Assembly: GCF_009711185.1 (NCBI RefSeq) | Contig: NZ_WMIF01000003.1 | Location: forward strand, 158,470-222,469 | Direction: 5' to 3' | DNA length: 64,000 nt | Source: Paracoccus limosus | Lineage (GTDB): Bacteria; Pseudomonadota; Alphaproteobacteria; Rhodobacterales; Rhodobacteraceae | Shown here: positions 54,535 to 63,319 of the stretch, piece after piece | Numbering within the stretch: the stretch's first letter is position 1 | Layout: each line of letters begins with the position of its first letter | The notes under the pieces: model-generated | What the model was told of the DNA's origin: nothing | The model's input: the letters and a program-made list of their open reading frames with translations, nothing else | Databases searched by the model: none | Made by a program: the position numbers and the translations under genes

Positions 54535-54562
54535 ACCCCCAGAGGACACAGGGAACACGACC

Positions 54563-55612
54563 ATGAAAGGCTTGAACAGAAGACGCTTCCTGCAGACGGG
54601 CGCCGCCGGCGCCGGTCTGGCCCTGACCGGCGCGCCCGGTCTTTTGCGGGCCGCCGAGCCCAAGGTCCTGAACGTCACCGCCTATGGCGGCGTCTGGGAG
54701 ACCAGCATCCGCGACTGCTTTGTCGCGCCCTTCGAGGCCCGGACCGGTGCCAAGGCCACCGTCTCGCTGGGCGCACCGGCCCAATGGCTGGCGCAGGTCG
54801 AGGCCTCGCCCGAAAAGCCGCCGCTGGATGTGCTGATCATGTCGCCCGATCTGGCCATCACCGCCGCGCAGGCCGGGCTGATGCAGGACCTGACCGTGGA
54901 CAAGGTGCCAAACCTTGCCCATATCCCGCAGGAATTCACCGATGCCTGTCTGGGCAAGGGCACCTATCTGGATTACGGCGTCGCCGGCATCACCTATAAC
55001 AAGAACACCGTTCCGAACCCGCCGAAATCGCTGGCCGAATTCGTCGAGCGGGTCTCTGCGGGGGAATTCGTCGCCTCGGTGCCCTCGATTTCCTATGCAA
55101 TCACGCCGATCATGCTGATCTGGATGCTGGCCAAGGCGCTTGGCGGCAGCGCCGAGGATGTCGAGCCCTTCTTTGCCGCCATGAAGAAGATGAAGAACAA
55201 TCTGGTGTTCTGGGCCGGGCCGAACGATTTCTTCAACCATCTCGCCTCGGGCGAGGCCGATATCGGCATCTATTTCGACGGCCGCACCTGGAACCACCAT
55301 GACGAGGGCGCGGACTGGATCGACTTCATCAACCCCACCGAGGGCGGGGCGCTGACGGCAGTGGCGGTGCAGATCCCCAAGAATGCCAACCCGCTGGCCT
55401 TCGATTACATGAACGAGATGCTGGACGCGGAAAATCAGGCCCGCTTTGCCGAGATCATGAACTATGCGGTGACCAACACCGAGGTCGTCTACAGCGACAA
55501 GCTGAAGCCCCGCATCACGCCCTGGCAGCAGACCGCCTTTCCGCCCTACGAGGCGATCGGCAAGGCGCGCAATGGCTGGGTCGACCGCTGGAACCGCGAG
55601 ATCGGCCGGTAA
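54563..55612 (+). CDS. ABC transporter solute-binding protein, PotD/PotF type
   Basis: A 349-residue periplasmic binding protein with a Tat-type leader (NRRRFLQTGAAGAGLAL). The rest matches the spermidine/putrescine-binding family (LNVTAYGGVWETS; YDYGVAGITYNKN-like; SGEADIGIYFDGRTW). The bound compound could be a polyamine or another cationic or cyclic amide. It is located with the permeases for the same importer. Confidence 0.86.
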   Translation: MKGLNRRRFLQTGAAGAGLALTGAPGLLRAAEPKVLNVTAYGGVWETSIRDCFVAPFEARTGAKATVSLGAPAQWLAQVEASPEKPPLDVLIMSPDLAITAAQAGLMQDLTVDKVPNLAHIPQEFTDACLGKGTYLDYGVAGITYNKNTVPNPPKSLAEFVERVSAGEFVASVPSISYAITPIMLIWMLAKALGGSAEDVEPFFAAMKKMKNNLVFWAGPNDFFNHLASGEADIGIYFDGRTWNHHDEGADWIDFINPTEGGALTAVAVQIPKNANPLAFDYMNEMLDAENQARFAEIMNYAVTNTEVVYSDKLKPRITPWQQTAFPPYEAIGKARNGWVDRWNREIGR

Positions 55613-55666
55613 TCCCCGCTGCGGCCCCCGAACCGGGGCCGCATCCCTGACCTGACGGAGCCGCCG

Positions 55667-56521
55667 ATGTCCCCGACCCGCGCCCCCCACGCCCCTGCAC
55701 GGCGCCCCCTGCCCGGCTGGCTGCTGGTGCTGCCGGCGGTGCTGTTTCTGTGCGCCTTTTTCGTGCTGCCGCTGATCGGCAATGCCGCGCGCAGCTTCGA
55801 GGGGGCAGATGGCGGCTTCACCCTGCTACGCTATCTGGTGCTTTTGGGCGACCGCTTCAATCTGGGCGTCATCGCCGAAACCGTGGCGCTGTCGAGCGTG
55901 GTGACGGTGATCTGCGCGGTGATCGGCTATCCGGTCGCCTATTACCTTGTGCGCCATGCCGGGCGCTTCGGCGGGGTGATCATCTTTCTGCTGATCGCGC
56001 CGCTGCTGACCTCGATCATCATGCGCACCTATGGCTGGCAGGTGCTGTTCGCGCGGCGCGGGCTGGTGAACAATTTTCTGGTGCAGGATCTGGGCCTGCT
56101 TGACCGGCCCCTGCAACTGCTCAACACGCCGGGGATCGCCATCGTGGCGCTGGTGCATGTGCTGGTGCCCTATATGGTGCTGTCGATCGCGACCGTGCTG
56201 CAAGGGATCGACCAGCGGCTGGAGGAAGGCGCGCAGATGCTGGGCGCCAGCCCCTGGCGGACCTTTCGCGAGGTGACGCTGCCGCTGTCGGCCGATGGCA
56301 TCGGCACCGGGGCGATTCTGGTGTTCATGATCGCCAATGGCAGTTTCGTCACGCTGGTGCTGCTGGGCGGCGGGTTCCAGACGCTGCCACTGCTGATCTA
56401 TCAGCAATTCACCACCACGCGGGATTTCGGCATGGCCAGCGCGATGAGCGTCGTCCTGCTGGTGATCGCGCTGGCCTGTCTTTACCTGCAGCTGCGCCTT
56501 GTCCGGCGTCAGGGGGTGTAG
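55667..56521 (+). CDS. ABC transporter permease, PotB type
   Basis: A 284-residue inner-membrane permease with about six helices. The EAA-type loop near residue 190 (LEEGAQMLGASPWRTFREVTLP) is the ATPase-docking segment. It is next to its partner permease, separated by one base. Confidence 0.88.
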   Translation: MSPTRAPHAPARRPLPGWLLVLPAVLFLCAFFVLPLIGNAARSFEGADGGFTLLRYLVLLGDRFNLGVIAETVALSSVVTVICAVIGYPVAYYLVRHAGRFGGVIIFLLIAPLLTSIIMRTYGWQVLFARRGLVNNFLVQDLGLLDRPLQLLNTPGIAIVALVHVLVPYMVLSIATVLQGIDQRLEEGAQMLGASPWRTFREVTLPLSADGIGTGAILVFMIANGSFVTLVLLGGGFQTLPLLIYQQFTTTRDFGMASAMSVVLLVIALACLYLQLRLVRRQGV

Positions 56522-56522
56522 C

Positions 56523-57308
56523 ATGGCATGGCTGGCCCTGACGGTCTTTGTCATCGCCTTCTTTGGCTTCATCCTTGCGCCGATCCTCGTTGTGGTGGTG
56601 ATCTCGTTCACCTCGGCGGGCTATGCGGCCTTTCCGGTGCCGGGCTGGTCGCTGCGCTGGTTCTGGCGGATCTGGGACTATGCGCCCTTTCTGGACGCGA
56701 TGCGGACCTCGGTTCTGGTGGCGGTGCTGGCGACGGTGCTGTCCTGCCTGCTGGCGGTGCCGGCCGCGCTGTGGCTGGCACGGACGCGCAAGGGCTGGGC
56801 CAACGCCGTCTCGACCTTCCTGCTGTCGCCGCTGTCGATGCCGATGATCGTGATCGGCTTTTCGTCGCTGTTCTTCATGACGGCGGTGGGGATCGGCATT
56901 TCCTTTCCGGCTCTGGTTATCACCCATACGGTGGTCTGCCTGCCCTATGTGCTGCGCACCGTCACCGCCGTCTATCGCAGCCTGCCGCCCGCCTTCGAAG
57001 AGGCGGCGGCGATCCTGGGCGCCGGGCCGCTGCGCACCTTCCGCGAGGTCACGCTGCCGCTGATCCGGCCCGGCATCGCGGCGGGGGCGCTGTTTTCCTT
57101 TCTAACCTCGTTCGACAACCTGCCGGTCTCGTTCTTTTTCGGCAGCGCGCAGACCAATACCCTGCCCGTGGTGATGCTGAGCTATATCGAGAACCAGTTC
57201 GACCCCTCGATCGCGGCGCTGAGCACGCTGCAACTGGGTCTGGCGCTGATCTGCCTGCTGGTCGCCGACCGGGTCTATGGCATCCGCAAGATGACGGTGG
57301 CGGCATGA
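56523..57308 (+). CDS. ABC transporter permease, PotC type
   Basis: A 261-residue permease with about six helices and the docking loop FEEAAAILGAGPLRTFREVTLP. It starts one base after the PotB-type stop and overlaps the VOC gene start by 4 bases, so transporter and downstream enzyme genes form one operon. Confidence 0.88.
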   Translation: MAWLALTVFVIAFFGFILAPILVVVVISFTSAGYAAFPVPGWSLRWFWRIWDYAPFLDAMRTSVLVAVLATVLSCLLAVPAALWLARTRKGWANAVSTFLLSPLSMPMIVIGFSSLFFMTAVGIGISFPALVITHTVVCLPYVLRTVTAVYRSLPPAFEEAAAILGAGPLRTFREVTLPLIRPGIAAGALFSFLTSFDNLPVSFFFGSAQTNTLPVVMLSYIENQFDPSIAALSTLQLGLALICLLVADRVYGIRKMTVAA

Positions 57309-57970
57309 CGCTGGCGCTGCCGCTGGATCATGTCGTGGCACTATGTGCCGACCTGCCGGCGGCGGGGGCGGCCTTTGCCGATGCCGGGTTCCGCGTCACG
57401 CCGCTGGCGCATCACAGCGCGCAGATGGGCACCGCCAATATCTGCGTGATGCTGGCCGACAGCTATATCGAGCTGATGGGCATCGTGGCCGAAACCCCGG
57501 CCAATGCCACATGGCGGGCGATGCTGGCGGCAGGCGGCGGCCTGCGCGGTCTGGCCCTGCGCTCGGAGGATATCGCGGCCAGCGCCGCCGCGCTGACGGC
57601 GGCCGGGATCGGGCATGAGCCGGTGCGCGCGTTTTCCCGCGCCACCGAGGCGGGCGAGCTGCGCTTTTCGGTGATCCGGCTGGCGCCCGAGGCGACGCCG
57701 GGCCTGCAATGCCTGTGCTGCCAGCACCACAGCCGCGCCCTGCTGTGGCGCCCAGAACATCTTGCCCACCCCAATGGCGCCGGCCGGATCGCGGCGGTGC
57801 AGCTGCCCGATCCGGCGCCGCTGGTCCCGCTGGCCGCGCTGCCCGGTCCGGGGCGGGTGCCGCTGCGCGCCGGCGCGCCGGCGGTGGCGATTTCCCTGCC
57901 TCGACCGCTGCCGGCCAAGGCCGAGGCCGCGATCCTGCGGCTGGCCGGATTGCAGGTGATCCCATGCTGA
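57305..57970 (+). CDS. VOC/glyoxalase-family protein
   Basis: A 221-residue protein with two vicinal-oxygen-chelate-like halves (LDHVVALCADLPAAGAAFADAGF; a Cys/His-rich part near LCCQHHSRALLW). It may be a metal enzyme that opens or isomerises a ring or carbonyl intermediate of the operon's substrate. The start overlaps the upstream permease, and the stop overlaps the FAD oxidoreductase ATG. Function unknown. Confidence 0.72.
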   Translation: MTLALPLDHVVALCADLPAAGAAFADAGFRVTPLAHHSAQMGTANICVMLADSYIELMGIVAETPANATWRAMLAAGGGLRGLALRSEDIAASAAALTAAGIGHEPVRAFSRATEAGELRFSVIRLAPEATPGLQCLCCQHHSRALLWRPEHLAHPNGAGRIAAVQLPDPAPLVPLAALPGPGRVPLRAGAPAVAISLPRPLPAKAEAAILRLAGLQVIPC

Positions 57971-59250
57971 GCCCCGCCCCGTCCTGGCCACTGGATGCGC
58001 CCTCGCCGCTTTGGGCAAAGCTGTCGCGCGAGCGTTTCTCGACCCCCCGGCTCGAAGGCGAAATCCGGGCGGATGCCGTGGTCATCGGTGGCGGCATCGC
58101 GGGTCTTGCCACGGCGCTGGCCTTTCTGGACCGGGGATGCAGCGTCGTGCTGCTGGAGGCGGCAACGGTCGGGGCCGGCGCGTCTGGCCGCGCCAACGGG
58201 CAGGTGATCGGCACCCTGACGCGTCACGGCCCCGAGGCGATCGCGGCGACGCTGGGCCAGCCGTTTCTGGATCTGGTCGCCGGCTCGGCGGATCAGCTCT
58301 TTGCCCTTGTCGCGCGCTTTGGCATCGACTGCGATGCGGTCCGCCACGGCTGGATGCAGCCGGCCCACAGCCCCGGCCGTGCCCGGCGCGCGGCCGGGCT
58401 GGCGGCGCAATGGGCCCGCGCCGGCGCCCCGACCGAGGCTCTGGATGCCGCAGCCGTCACCCGCCGCATCGGCGCGCCCGGCTATTTCGGCGGCTGGCTG
58501 CACCGGGGTGGCGGGCATATCAACCCCTATGCCTTTACGCTTGGCCTTGCGCGCGGCGTCGCCGCCCAAGGCGCGCATGTCTTTGAACACTCGCCTGCGG
58601 GTCGGATCCGGCCCGAGGCCGACGGCTGGTGCGTCACCACCCCCGCCGGCAGCGTCCGCGCCCGGGTGCTGGCGCTGGCGACGGGGGCGCATAGCGGCCC
58701 GTTGTGGCCCCAGCTGGCGCGCAGCTTCGTGCCCGTCACCTCGTATCAGGCGGCGACCGGGCCGCTGGGGCCGCGCGCCGACCGCATCCTGCCCGGCGAC
58801 GAGGCGTTTTCCGACACCCGTCAGGATCTGCGCTACATGCGCAAGGACCGCGAGGGGCGCATCATCTCTGGCGCGGCGCTGGCCTTGCAGCCGGGCGCCG
58901 CGTTGCGTCTGCCAAGGCTGGTGCGCCAGCGTCTGGCACTGCTGTTTCCCGAGCTGCGCGATACCGACATGTCGGCCTTTTGGGGCGGGCGCATCGCCAT
59001 GACCGTTGACCGGCTGCCGCATCTGCACCGGGCTCCGGGGATGGCGGCATGGGTCGGTTGCAACGGCCGGGGTCTGGCGCTGTGCTGCGCCATGGGGGGC
59101 GTTCTGGCCGATGCCGCGCTGGGACGGCCCGAGGCCGAACTGGCGCTGCGCCCGACGCAGATCCAGACGATCCCGCTGCATGCTGCGGTCCGCCGCACGG
59201 CGCGGCTGATACTGCCCTGGTACCGCTGGCGCGACAGGCGCGAGATCTGA
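57964..59250 (+). CDS. FAD-dependent amine/amino-acid oxidoreductase (DAO family)
   Basis: A 428-residue D-amino-acid/sarcosine-oxidase-like flavoprotein. The dinucleotide loop is VVIGGGIAGLATALAFLDRG, and the C-terminus has WGGRIAMTVDRLPHLHRAPG and NGRGLALCCAMGG. Likely oxidises a secondary amine produced from a cyclic amide opened by HyuAB. It ends the operon; 250 bases separate it from the next gene. Confidence 0.85.
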   Translation: MLSPAPSWPLDAPSPLWAKLSRERFSTPRLEGEIRADAVVIGGGIAGLATALAFLDRGCSVVLLEAATVGAGASGRANGQVIGTLTRHGPEAIAATLGQPFLDLVAGSADQLFALVARFGIDCDAVRHGWMQPAHSPGRARRAAGLAAQWARAGAPTEALDAAAVTRRIGAPGYFGGWLHRGGGHINPYAFTLGLARGVAAQGAHVFEHSPAGRIRPEADGWCVTTPAGSVRARVLALATGAHSGPLWPQLARSFVPVTSYQAATGPLGPRADRILPGDEAFSDTRQDLRYMRKDREGRIISGAALALQPGAALRLPRLVRQRLALLFPELRDTDMSAFWGGRIAMTVDRLPHLHRAPGMAAWVGCNGRGLALCCAMGGVLADAALGRPEAELALRPTQIQTIPLHAAVRRTARLILPWYRWRDRREI

Positions 59251-59500
59251 TCGGCGGGCGATCTTGGCTGCCCCTCCCGGCCGCCCCGAATCGCGCCGGA
59301 CCACCGGGCGCGGGCGCCAATTCGCCGCCGAAATGCCAGAGAAGAAACCCCGCGCGAGGCAGGTGGCGACAGCAGCCGCCTGCTAGCGGACCACGGGCCC
59401 ACAGGCCGGTTTTTCCAAAATTGCGGCACCGCAGCGACGGCGATTGAAAATCACTACTGATCATGTCGTCTTAAGCGCACGGTTACACCCTGGAGAAATC

Positions 59501-60544
59501 ATGCTTCGCAAAATTGCCAGCCTTGGTGCGCTCATCTCGGTCCTTGCCGGTGGCATGGCCGCCGCCGAGGACTATCCCCGGACCATCCGGCTGGGCGATG
59601 TCGGCTTTGGCTTCGGCACGCCCTATGGCGTCAGCCTGCAGGCGGTAGCGGATGCCAAGGGTTTCATCGCCGAGGAATTCGCCGGCACCGGCGTCCAGCT
59701 GGAATGGACCTATTTCACCGGCACCGGCCCGGCCATCAACGAAGCCTTCGCCAACAAGCAGCTGGACTTTGCCTCTTATGGCGCGGTGCCCAATATCGTC
59801 GGCAAGGCGGCGGGGCTGGATACGGTGATCCTGGCCTCGACCCAGGGGACCAATATTTTTGCCGTCGCCCGCCCCGATGCCGGCATCCGCACCCTTGCCG
59901 ATCTCAAGGGCAAGAAGGTCGCTCTGCAAAAGGCGACGATCATCCATTGGGCAGCCCTTGAGGCGCTGAAAAAGGCCGGGGTCGAGCCCGGCGACTTTAC
60001 TCTGGTCGACCTGAAAAACGCCGATCAGCTGGCCGCGATCACCGCCGGCAGCGTGGATGCGGTCTTTGGCGCCGATTTCCTGCTGCCGCTTGAGGAAAAG
60101 GGCGTGGCCAAAGTCATCTTCAGCTCGGCCCGCGACGATGCGGATGCCAGCGGCTTTGGCGGCTTTCTGGTTTCGCGCGACTTCCGCGATGCCTATCCCG
60201 AGGCGACGCAAAAGGTCGTGGACGGCTATGTCCACGCCGCCGAATGGATCGCCGACCCGGCCAATCGCGACGAGGTCTTCCAGATCTGGAGCCGCGCCGG
60301 CACCCCGGTTCCGCTGATCGCGCGTTCGAATGCGGATACCGATTTCAAACAGGCTTTCAACCCGCGCCTCGATGGCGAATTCCAGAAACGCTATCGCAGC
60401 GCACTGGATTTCAGCGTCGCGCAAAAGCTGGTGCGCCGCGCGCCCGACCTGACGGAGTGGGCCGACCCGAGCTTTCTTGACAATGCGCTGAAGCAGAAGG
60501 GCCGGGACGCCCTTTGGCCCGAGCGCCGCGGCAACGCCAGCTGA
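59501..60544 (+). CDS. ABC transporter solute-binding protein, sulfonate/nitrate/taurine type
   Basis: A 347-residue periplasmic protein with a Sec leader (about 22 residues ending in MAAAE). It resembles the SsuA/TauA class (IRTLADLKGKKVALQKATI; NADQLAAITAGSVDAVFGAD). The start at 59501 follows a CTGGAGAA site. The compound bound is unknown. It begins an operon with two permeases, an ATPase, a ferredoxin and a flavoprotein. Confidence 0.86.
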   Translation: MLRKIASLGALISVLAGGMAAAEDYPRTIRLGDVGFGFGTPYGVSLQAVADAKGFIAEEFAGTGVQLEWTYFTGTGPAINEAFANKQLDFASYGAVPNIVGKAAGLDTVILASTQGTNIFAVARPDAGIRTLADLKGKKVALQKATIIHWAALEALKKAGVEPGDFTLVDLKNADQLAAITAGSVDAVFGADFLLPLEEKGVAKVIFSSARDDADASGFGGFLVSRDFRDAYPEATQKVVDGYVHAAEWIADPANRDEVFQIWSRAGTPVPLIARSNADTDFKQAFNPRLDGEFQKRYRSALDFSVAQKLVRRAPDLTEWADPSFLDNALKQKGRDALWPERRGNAS

Positions 60545-60557
60545 CGGAAGCGGACCG

Positions 60558-61388
60558 ATGAGCGTCGTGGAAACCTTGGGGGGTGCCGCTTCCGGCCTCC
60601 CCGCCTCGCCCTTGGTGCGGCGGATGGGCTGGCGCCCGTCGCGCGCGGTGCTGGCCACCGCCGCCCCGCTGGCGCTGCTGGGCCTGTGGCAGGCGGTCTC
60701 GACGCTGGGACTGGTCGCGCCGCAGATCCTGCCCGCACCGTCGCGGGTGGCGCAAACCTTTCTGGAGCTCGCCGCCGATGGCGAGTTGCTGGCGGCGGCG
60801 CGGATCAGCGCATGGCGGCTGTCGGTGGGGCTGGCTCTGGGCGCGACGCTGGGCTTTGCCTTCGGCATCCTGCTGGGCGCCTCGCGCCGGGCCGAGGAAT
60901 GGCTTGGCCCCAGCTTTCGCGCCATCGCCGCCGTGCCGGCCCTTGGCTGGATCCCGCTGCTGATCCTGCTGGTCGGTATCGACGAGATGCTCAAGATCAT
61001 CATCCTGACCAAGGCCTGCTTCGTGCCGATGGCCATTGCCACCCGCGACGCCTGGCGCGCCGTGCCGCGCGGATATGCCGAGCTGGGACGCACGCTGGGC
61101 CTGTCGCGGCGGGCACAATTCACCCGCATCACCCTGCCTTCGATGACGCCGATGGTTTTTTCGGGGCTGCGGCTTGCCTCGGGTCAGGCCTTCGTGTCGC
61201 TGGTCACCTGCGAGATGCTGGCCGCAACCGAAGGCATTGGCTACCTGATGGTCTGGGGTCGAACGCTGTTTCAGATGGACATGGTCATCGTCGGCATGAT
61301 CGTCGTCGGCGCCAGCGGCATTGCGCTGGACCAGTTGCTGCGCCTGACCGAGCGGCGCATCCGCGCAAGGATGGGCGAACATGTCTGA
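60558..61388 (+). CDS. ABC transporter permease, SsuC/TauC type (first)
   Basis: A 276-residue permease with about six helices; the docking loop is YAELGRTLGLSRRAQFTRITLP. It overlaps the second permease by 8 bases. Having two different permeases is less common in sulfonate systems than one dimerised permease. Confidence 0.86.
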   Translation: MSVVETLGGAASGLPASPLVRRMGWRPSRAVLATAAPLALLGLWQAVSTLGLVAPQILPAPSRVAQTFLELAADGELLAAARISAWRLSVGLALGATLGFAFGILLGASRRAEEWLGPSFRAIAAVPALGWIPLLILLVGIDEMLKIIILTKACFVPMAIATRDAWRAVPRGYAELGRTLGLSRRAQFTRITLPSMTPMVFSGLRLASGQAFVSLVTCEMLAATEGIGYLMVWGRTLFQMDMVIVGMIVVGASGIALDQLLRLTERRIRARMGEHV

Positions 61389-62127
61389 GATCACCTTGAA
61401 GGGGCTGGCGCTGCCGGCCGGCATCGTCGCGCTTTGGGCGCTGGCTTCGGGTCTTGGCCTGCTGAACGGACCGATGGCCGTGTCGCCGGCACAGGTGCTG
61501 GCGGTCCCCTTTGCCGACCCGGACGGGCGCGAGCTTTGGGCCGGGATCGGCGCCAGCCTGCTGCGGCTGGTGGCGGGGGCGACGATTGGCGGGCTGGCGG
61601 GCATGGCGACCGGCCTTGCGCTGGCACTGATCCGGCCGCTGGGCACCGCCTTTTCGCCCACGATCAATGCCTTGCGACAGATCGCGCTGTTTGCGTGGAT
61701 TCCGCTGCTGACCTCGTGGTTCGGCAATACCGAAACCGCCAAGATCACCTTCATCGCGCTGGCGACCTTTTTCCCGCTGGTCTTTGCCACCGAGCAGGGC
61801 GTGCGCGAGGTACCGGCATCCCTGCGCGAGGTGGCCCGGGTGCTGAACCTGTCGCGCCGCCGTCAGATAAGCGCGCTTTATCTGCCGGGCGCCCTGCCCG
61901 CGATCGCGGTCGGGGTGCAGATCGCGCTGATCTCGTCTTGGATCGGCACCGTCGGGGCGGAATATGCCATCGGCAACGGCCGGGGTCTGGGCGGCTATAT
62001 CGCCAATGCCCGCGACCAGTTCCGCATGGATATCGCCATCGTCGGGGTCGCCGCGCTGGCCCTGATCGGTGTGTTTTTGCAGGCCGCCTCGGCGCGGCTG
62101 ATCCGCCATCTCGACAAGGGAAACTGA
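61381..62127 (+). CDS. ABC transporter permease, SsuC/TauC type (second)
   Basis: A 248-residue permease, related to but distinct from the first. Docking loop LREVARVLNLSRRRQISALYLPG. It probably forms a heterodimer with the neighbour. It stops 6 bases before the ATPase gene. Confidence 0.86.
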   Translation: MSEITLKGLALPAGIVALWALASGLGLLNGPMAVSPAQVLAVPFADPDGRELWAGIGASLLRLVAGATIGGLAGMATGLALALIRPLGTAFSPTINALRQIALFAWIPLLTSWFGNTETAKITFIALATFFPLVFATEQGVREVPASLREVARVLNLSRRRQISALYLPGALPAIAVGVQIALISSWIGTVGAEYAIGNGRGLGGYIANARDQFRMDIAIVGVAALALIGVFLQAASARLIRHLDKGN

Positions 62128-62133
62128 CAGACC

Positions 62134-62907
62134 ATGTCCCATCCGCCCATTCTCAGCCTGCGGTCGGTGTCGAAATCCTTCGCCGTCGATGACACGCGCT
62201 TTCATGCGCTGACCGATGTCGACCTTGAGATCGCCGAAAACGAGATCGTCGCCCTGATCGGCCCCTCGGGTTGCGGGAAATCCACCCTGCTGCGCAGCGT
62301 CGCGGGCCTTGAGCAGCCCGACGACGGCAGCATCCGCATCGCAGGCCAGCCGGTGACCCGTGCCGGACAGGAAAGCGCCGTCGTGTTTCAGGATCACCGC
62401 CTGCTGCCCTGGCTCAGCCTGCGCGGCAATGTCGAGCTGGCGCTGGAGCCGCTGGGCCTTTCCGCCACCGAACGGCGCCGGCGCGCGGCCGCCTGCATCG
62501 ATCTGGTCGGGCTGACGCAATTCGCCGACAGCTTTCCCCGGCAGCTTTCCGGCGGCATGGCACAGCGCGCGGCCATCGCCCGGGCGCTGGTGGTCGAAAC
62601 CCGGCTGGTGCTGATGGACGAGCCCTTCGGCGCGCTGGATTCCATCCTGCGCAGCCGCATGCAGGAGGAATTGTTGAAGATCTGGCAGCGGCACCGGGTC
62701 TCGATCCTGATCGTCACCCATGACATCGAGGAGGCGCTGTATCTGGCCGACCGTGTCGTGGTCATGCGCGCGCAACCCGGCCATATCCACGAAATCGTGC
62801 CCATCGACCTGCCTCGGCCGCGCCGCCGCGACTCGGCTGCCTTTTCGGAACTGCGTGGCCGGCTGCTGCGCGGTCTTGCAACACAGGACCATGAGGTGGC
62901 CGCATGA
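62134..62907 (+). CDS. ABC transporter ATP-binding protein, SsuB/TauB type
   Basis: A 257-residue ATPase with Walker A GPSGCGKS (43-50), signature LSGGMAQRAAIARAL and Walker B LVLMDEPFGALDS. It overlaps the ferredoxin start by 4 bases, tying import to an electron-transfer protein. Confidence 0.9.
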   Translation: MSHPPILSLRSVSKSFAVDDTRFHALTDVDLEIAENEIVALIGPSGCGKSTLLRSVAGLEQPDDGSIRIAGQPVTRAGQESAVVFQDHRLLPWLSLRGNVELALEPLGLSATERRRRAAACIDLVGLTQFADSFPRQLSGGMAQRAAIARALVVETRLVLMDEPFGALDSILRSRMQEELLKIWQRHRVSILIVTHDIEEALYLADRVVVMRAQPGHIHEIVPIDLPRPRRRDSAAFSELRGRLLRGLATQDHEVAA

Positions 62908-63305
62908 TCGAGCTTGTCTCTGCCAGCCGCTGCGTCACCTGCGATCTGTGCATCGACGTCTGCCCGATGAATGTCTTTGACCGGGCCGAGAGCGGCCTGC
63001 CGCTGATCGCGCGGCAGGAAGATTGCCAGACCTGCTTTCTGTGCGAGGCGCATTGCCCGACCGACGCGCTTTATGTTGCGGCCGAGCGTCAGCCGCTGCC
63101 CGCAGGCCGTCTGCCAGACGAGCCCGCGCTGATCGCCTCGGGGCTGATGGGCAGCTATCGCGCCCGCCTTGGCTGGGGCAAGGGCCGCAAGCTGCCGCGC
63201 GATTTCAGCGATGCGCTGCAGCTGGCGCAAGCCCCTGCGGCAGCGCCGGGCATCGTGCCGCCGGGCCAGCCCATCCCGCCCCAATTCCCCGCCACCGCCG
63301 GCTGA
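62904..63305 (+). CDS. 2x[4Fe-4S] ferredoxin-like protein (AprB-like)
   Basis: A 133-residue protein with two clusters: C10-x2-C13-x2-C16-x3-C20-P and C41-x2-C44-x2-C47-x3-C51-P. The Pro-rich C-terminal extension is longer than in simple ferredoxins. Immediately downstream is a fumarate-reductase/AprA-like flavoprotein, so the two may form an AprAB-like heterodimer. Confidence 0.88.
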   Translation: MIELVSASRCVTCDLCIDVCPMNVFDRAESGLPLIARQEDCQTCFLCEAHCPTDALYVAAERQPLPAGRLPDEPALIASGLMGSYRARLGWGKGRKLPRDFSDALQLAQAPAAAPGIVPPGQPIPPQFPATAG

Positions 63306-63319
63306 AACGGAGACCGCAC

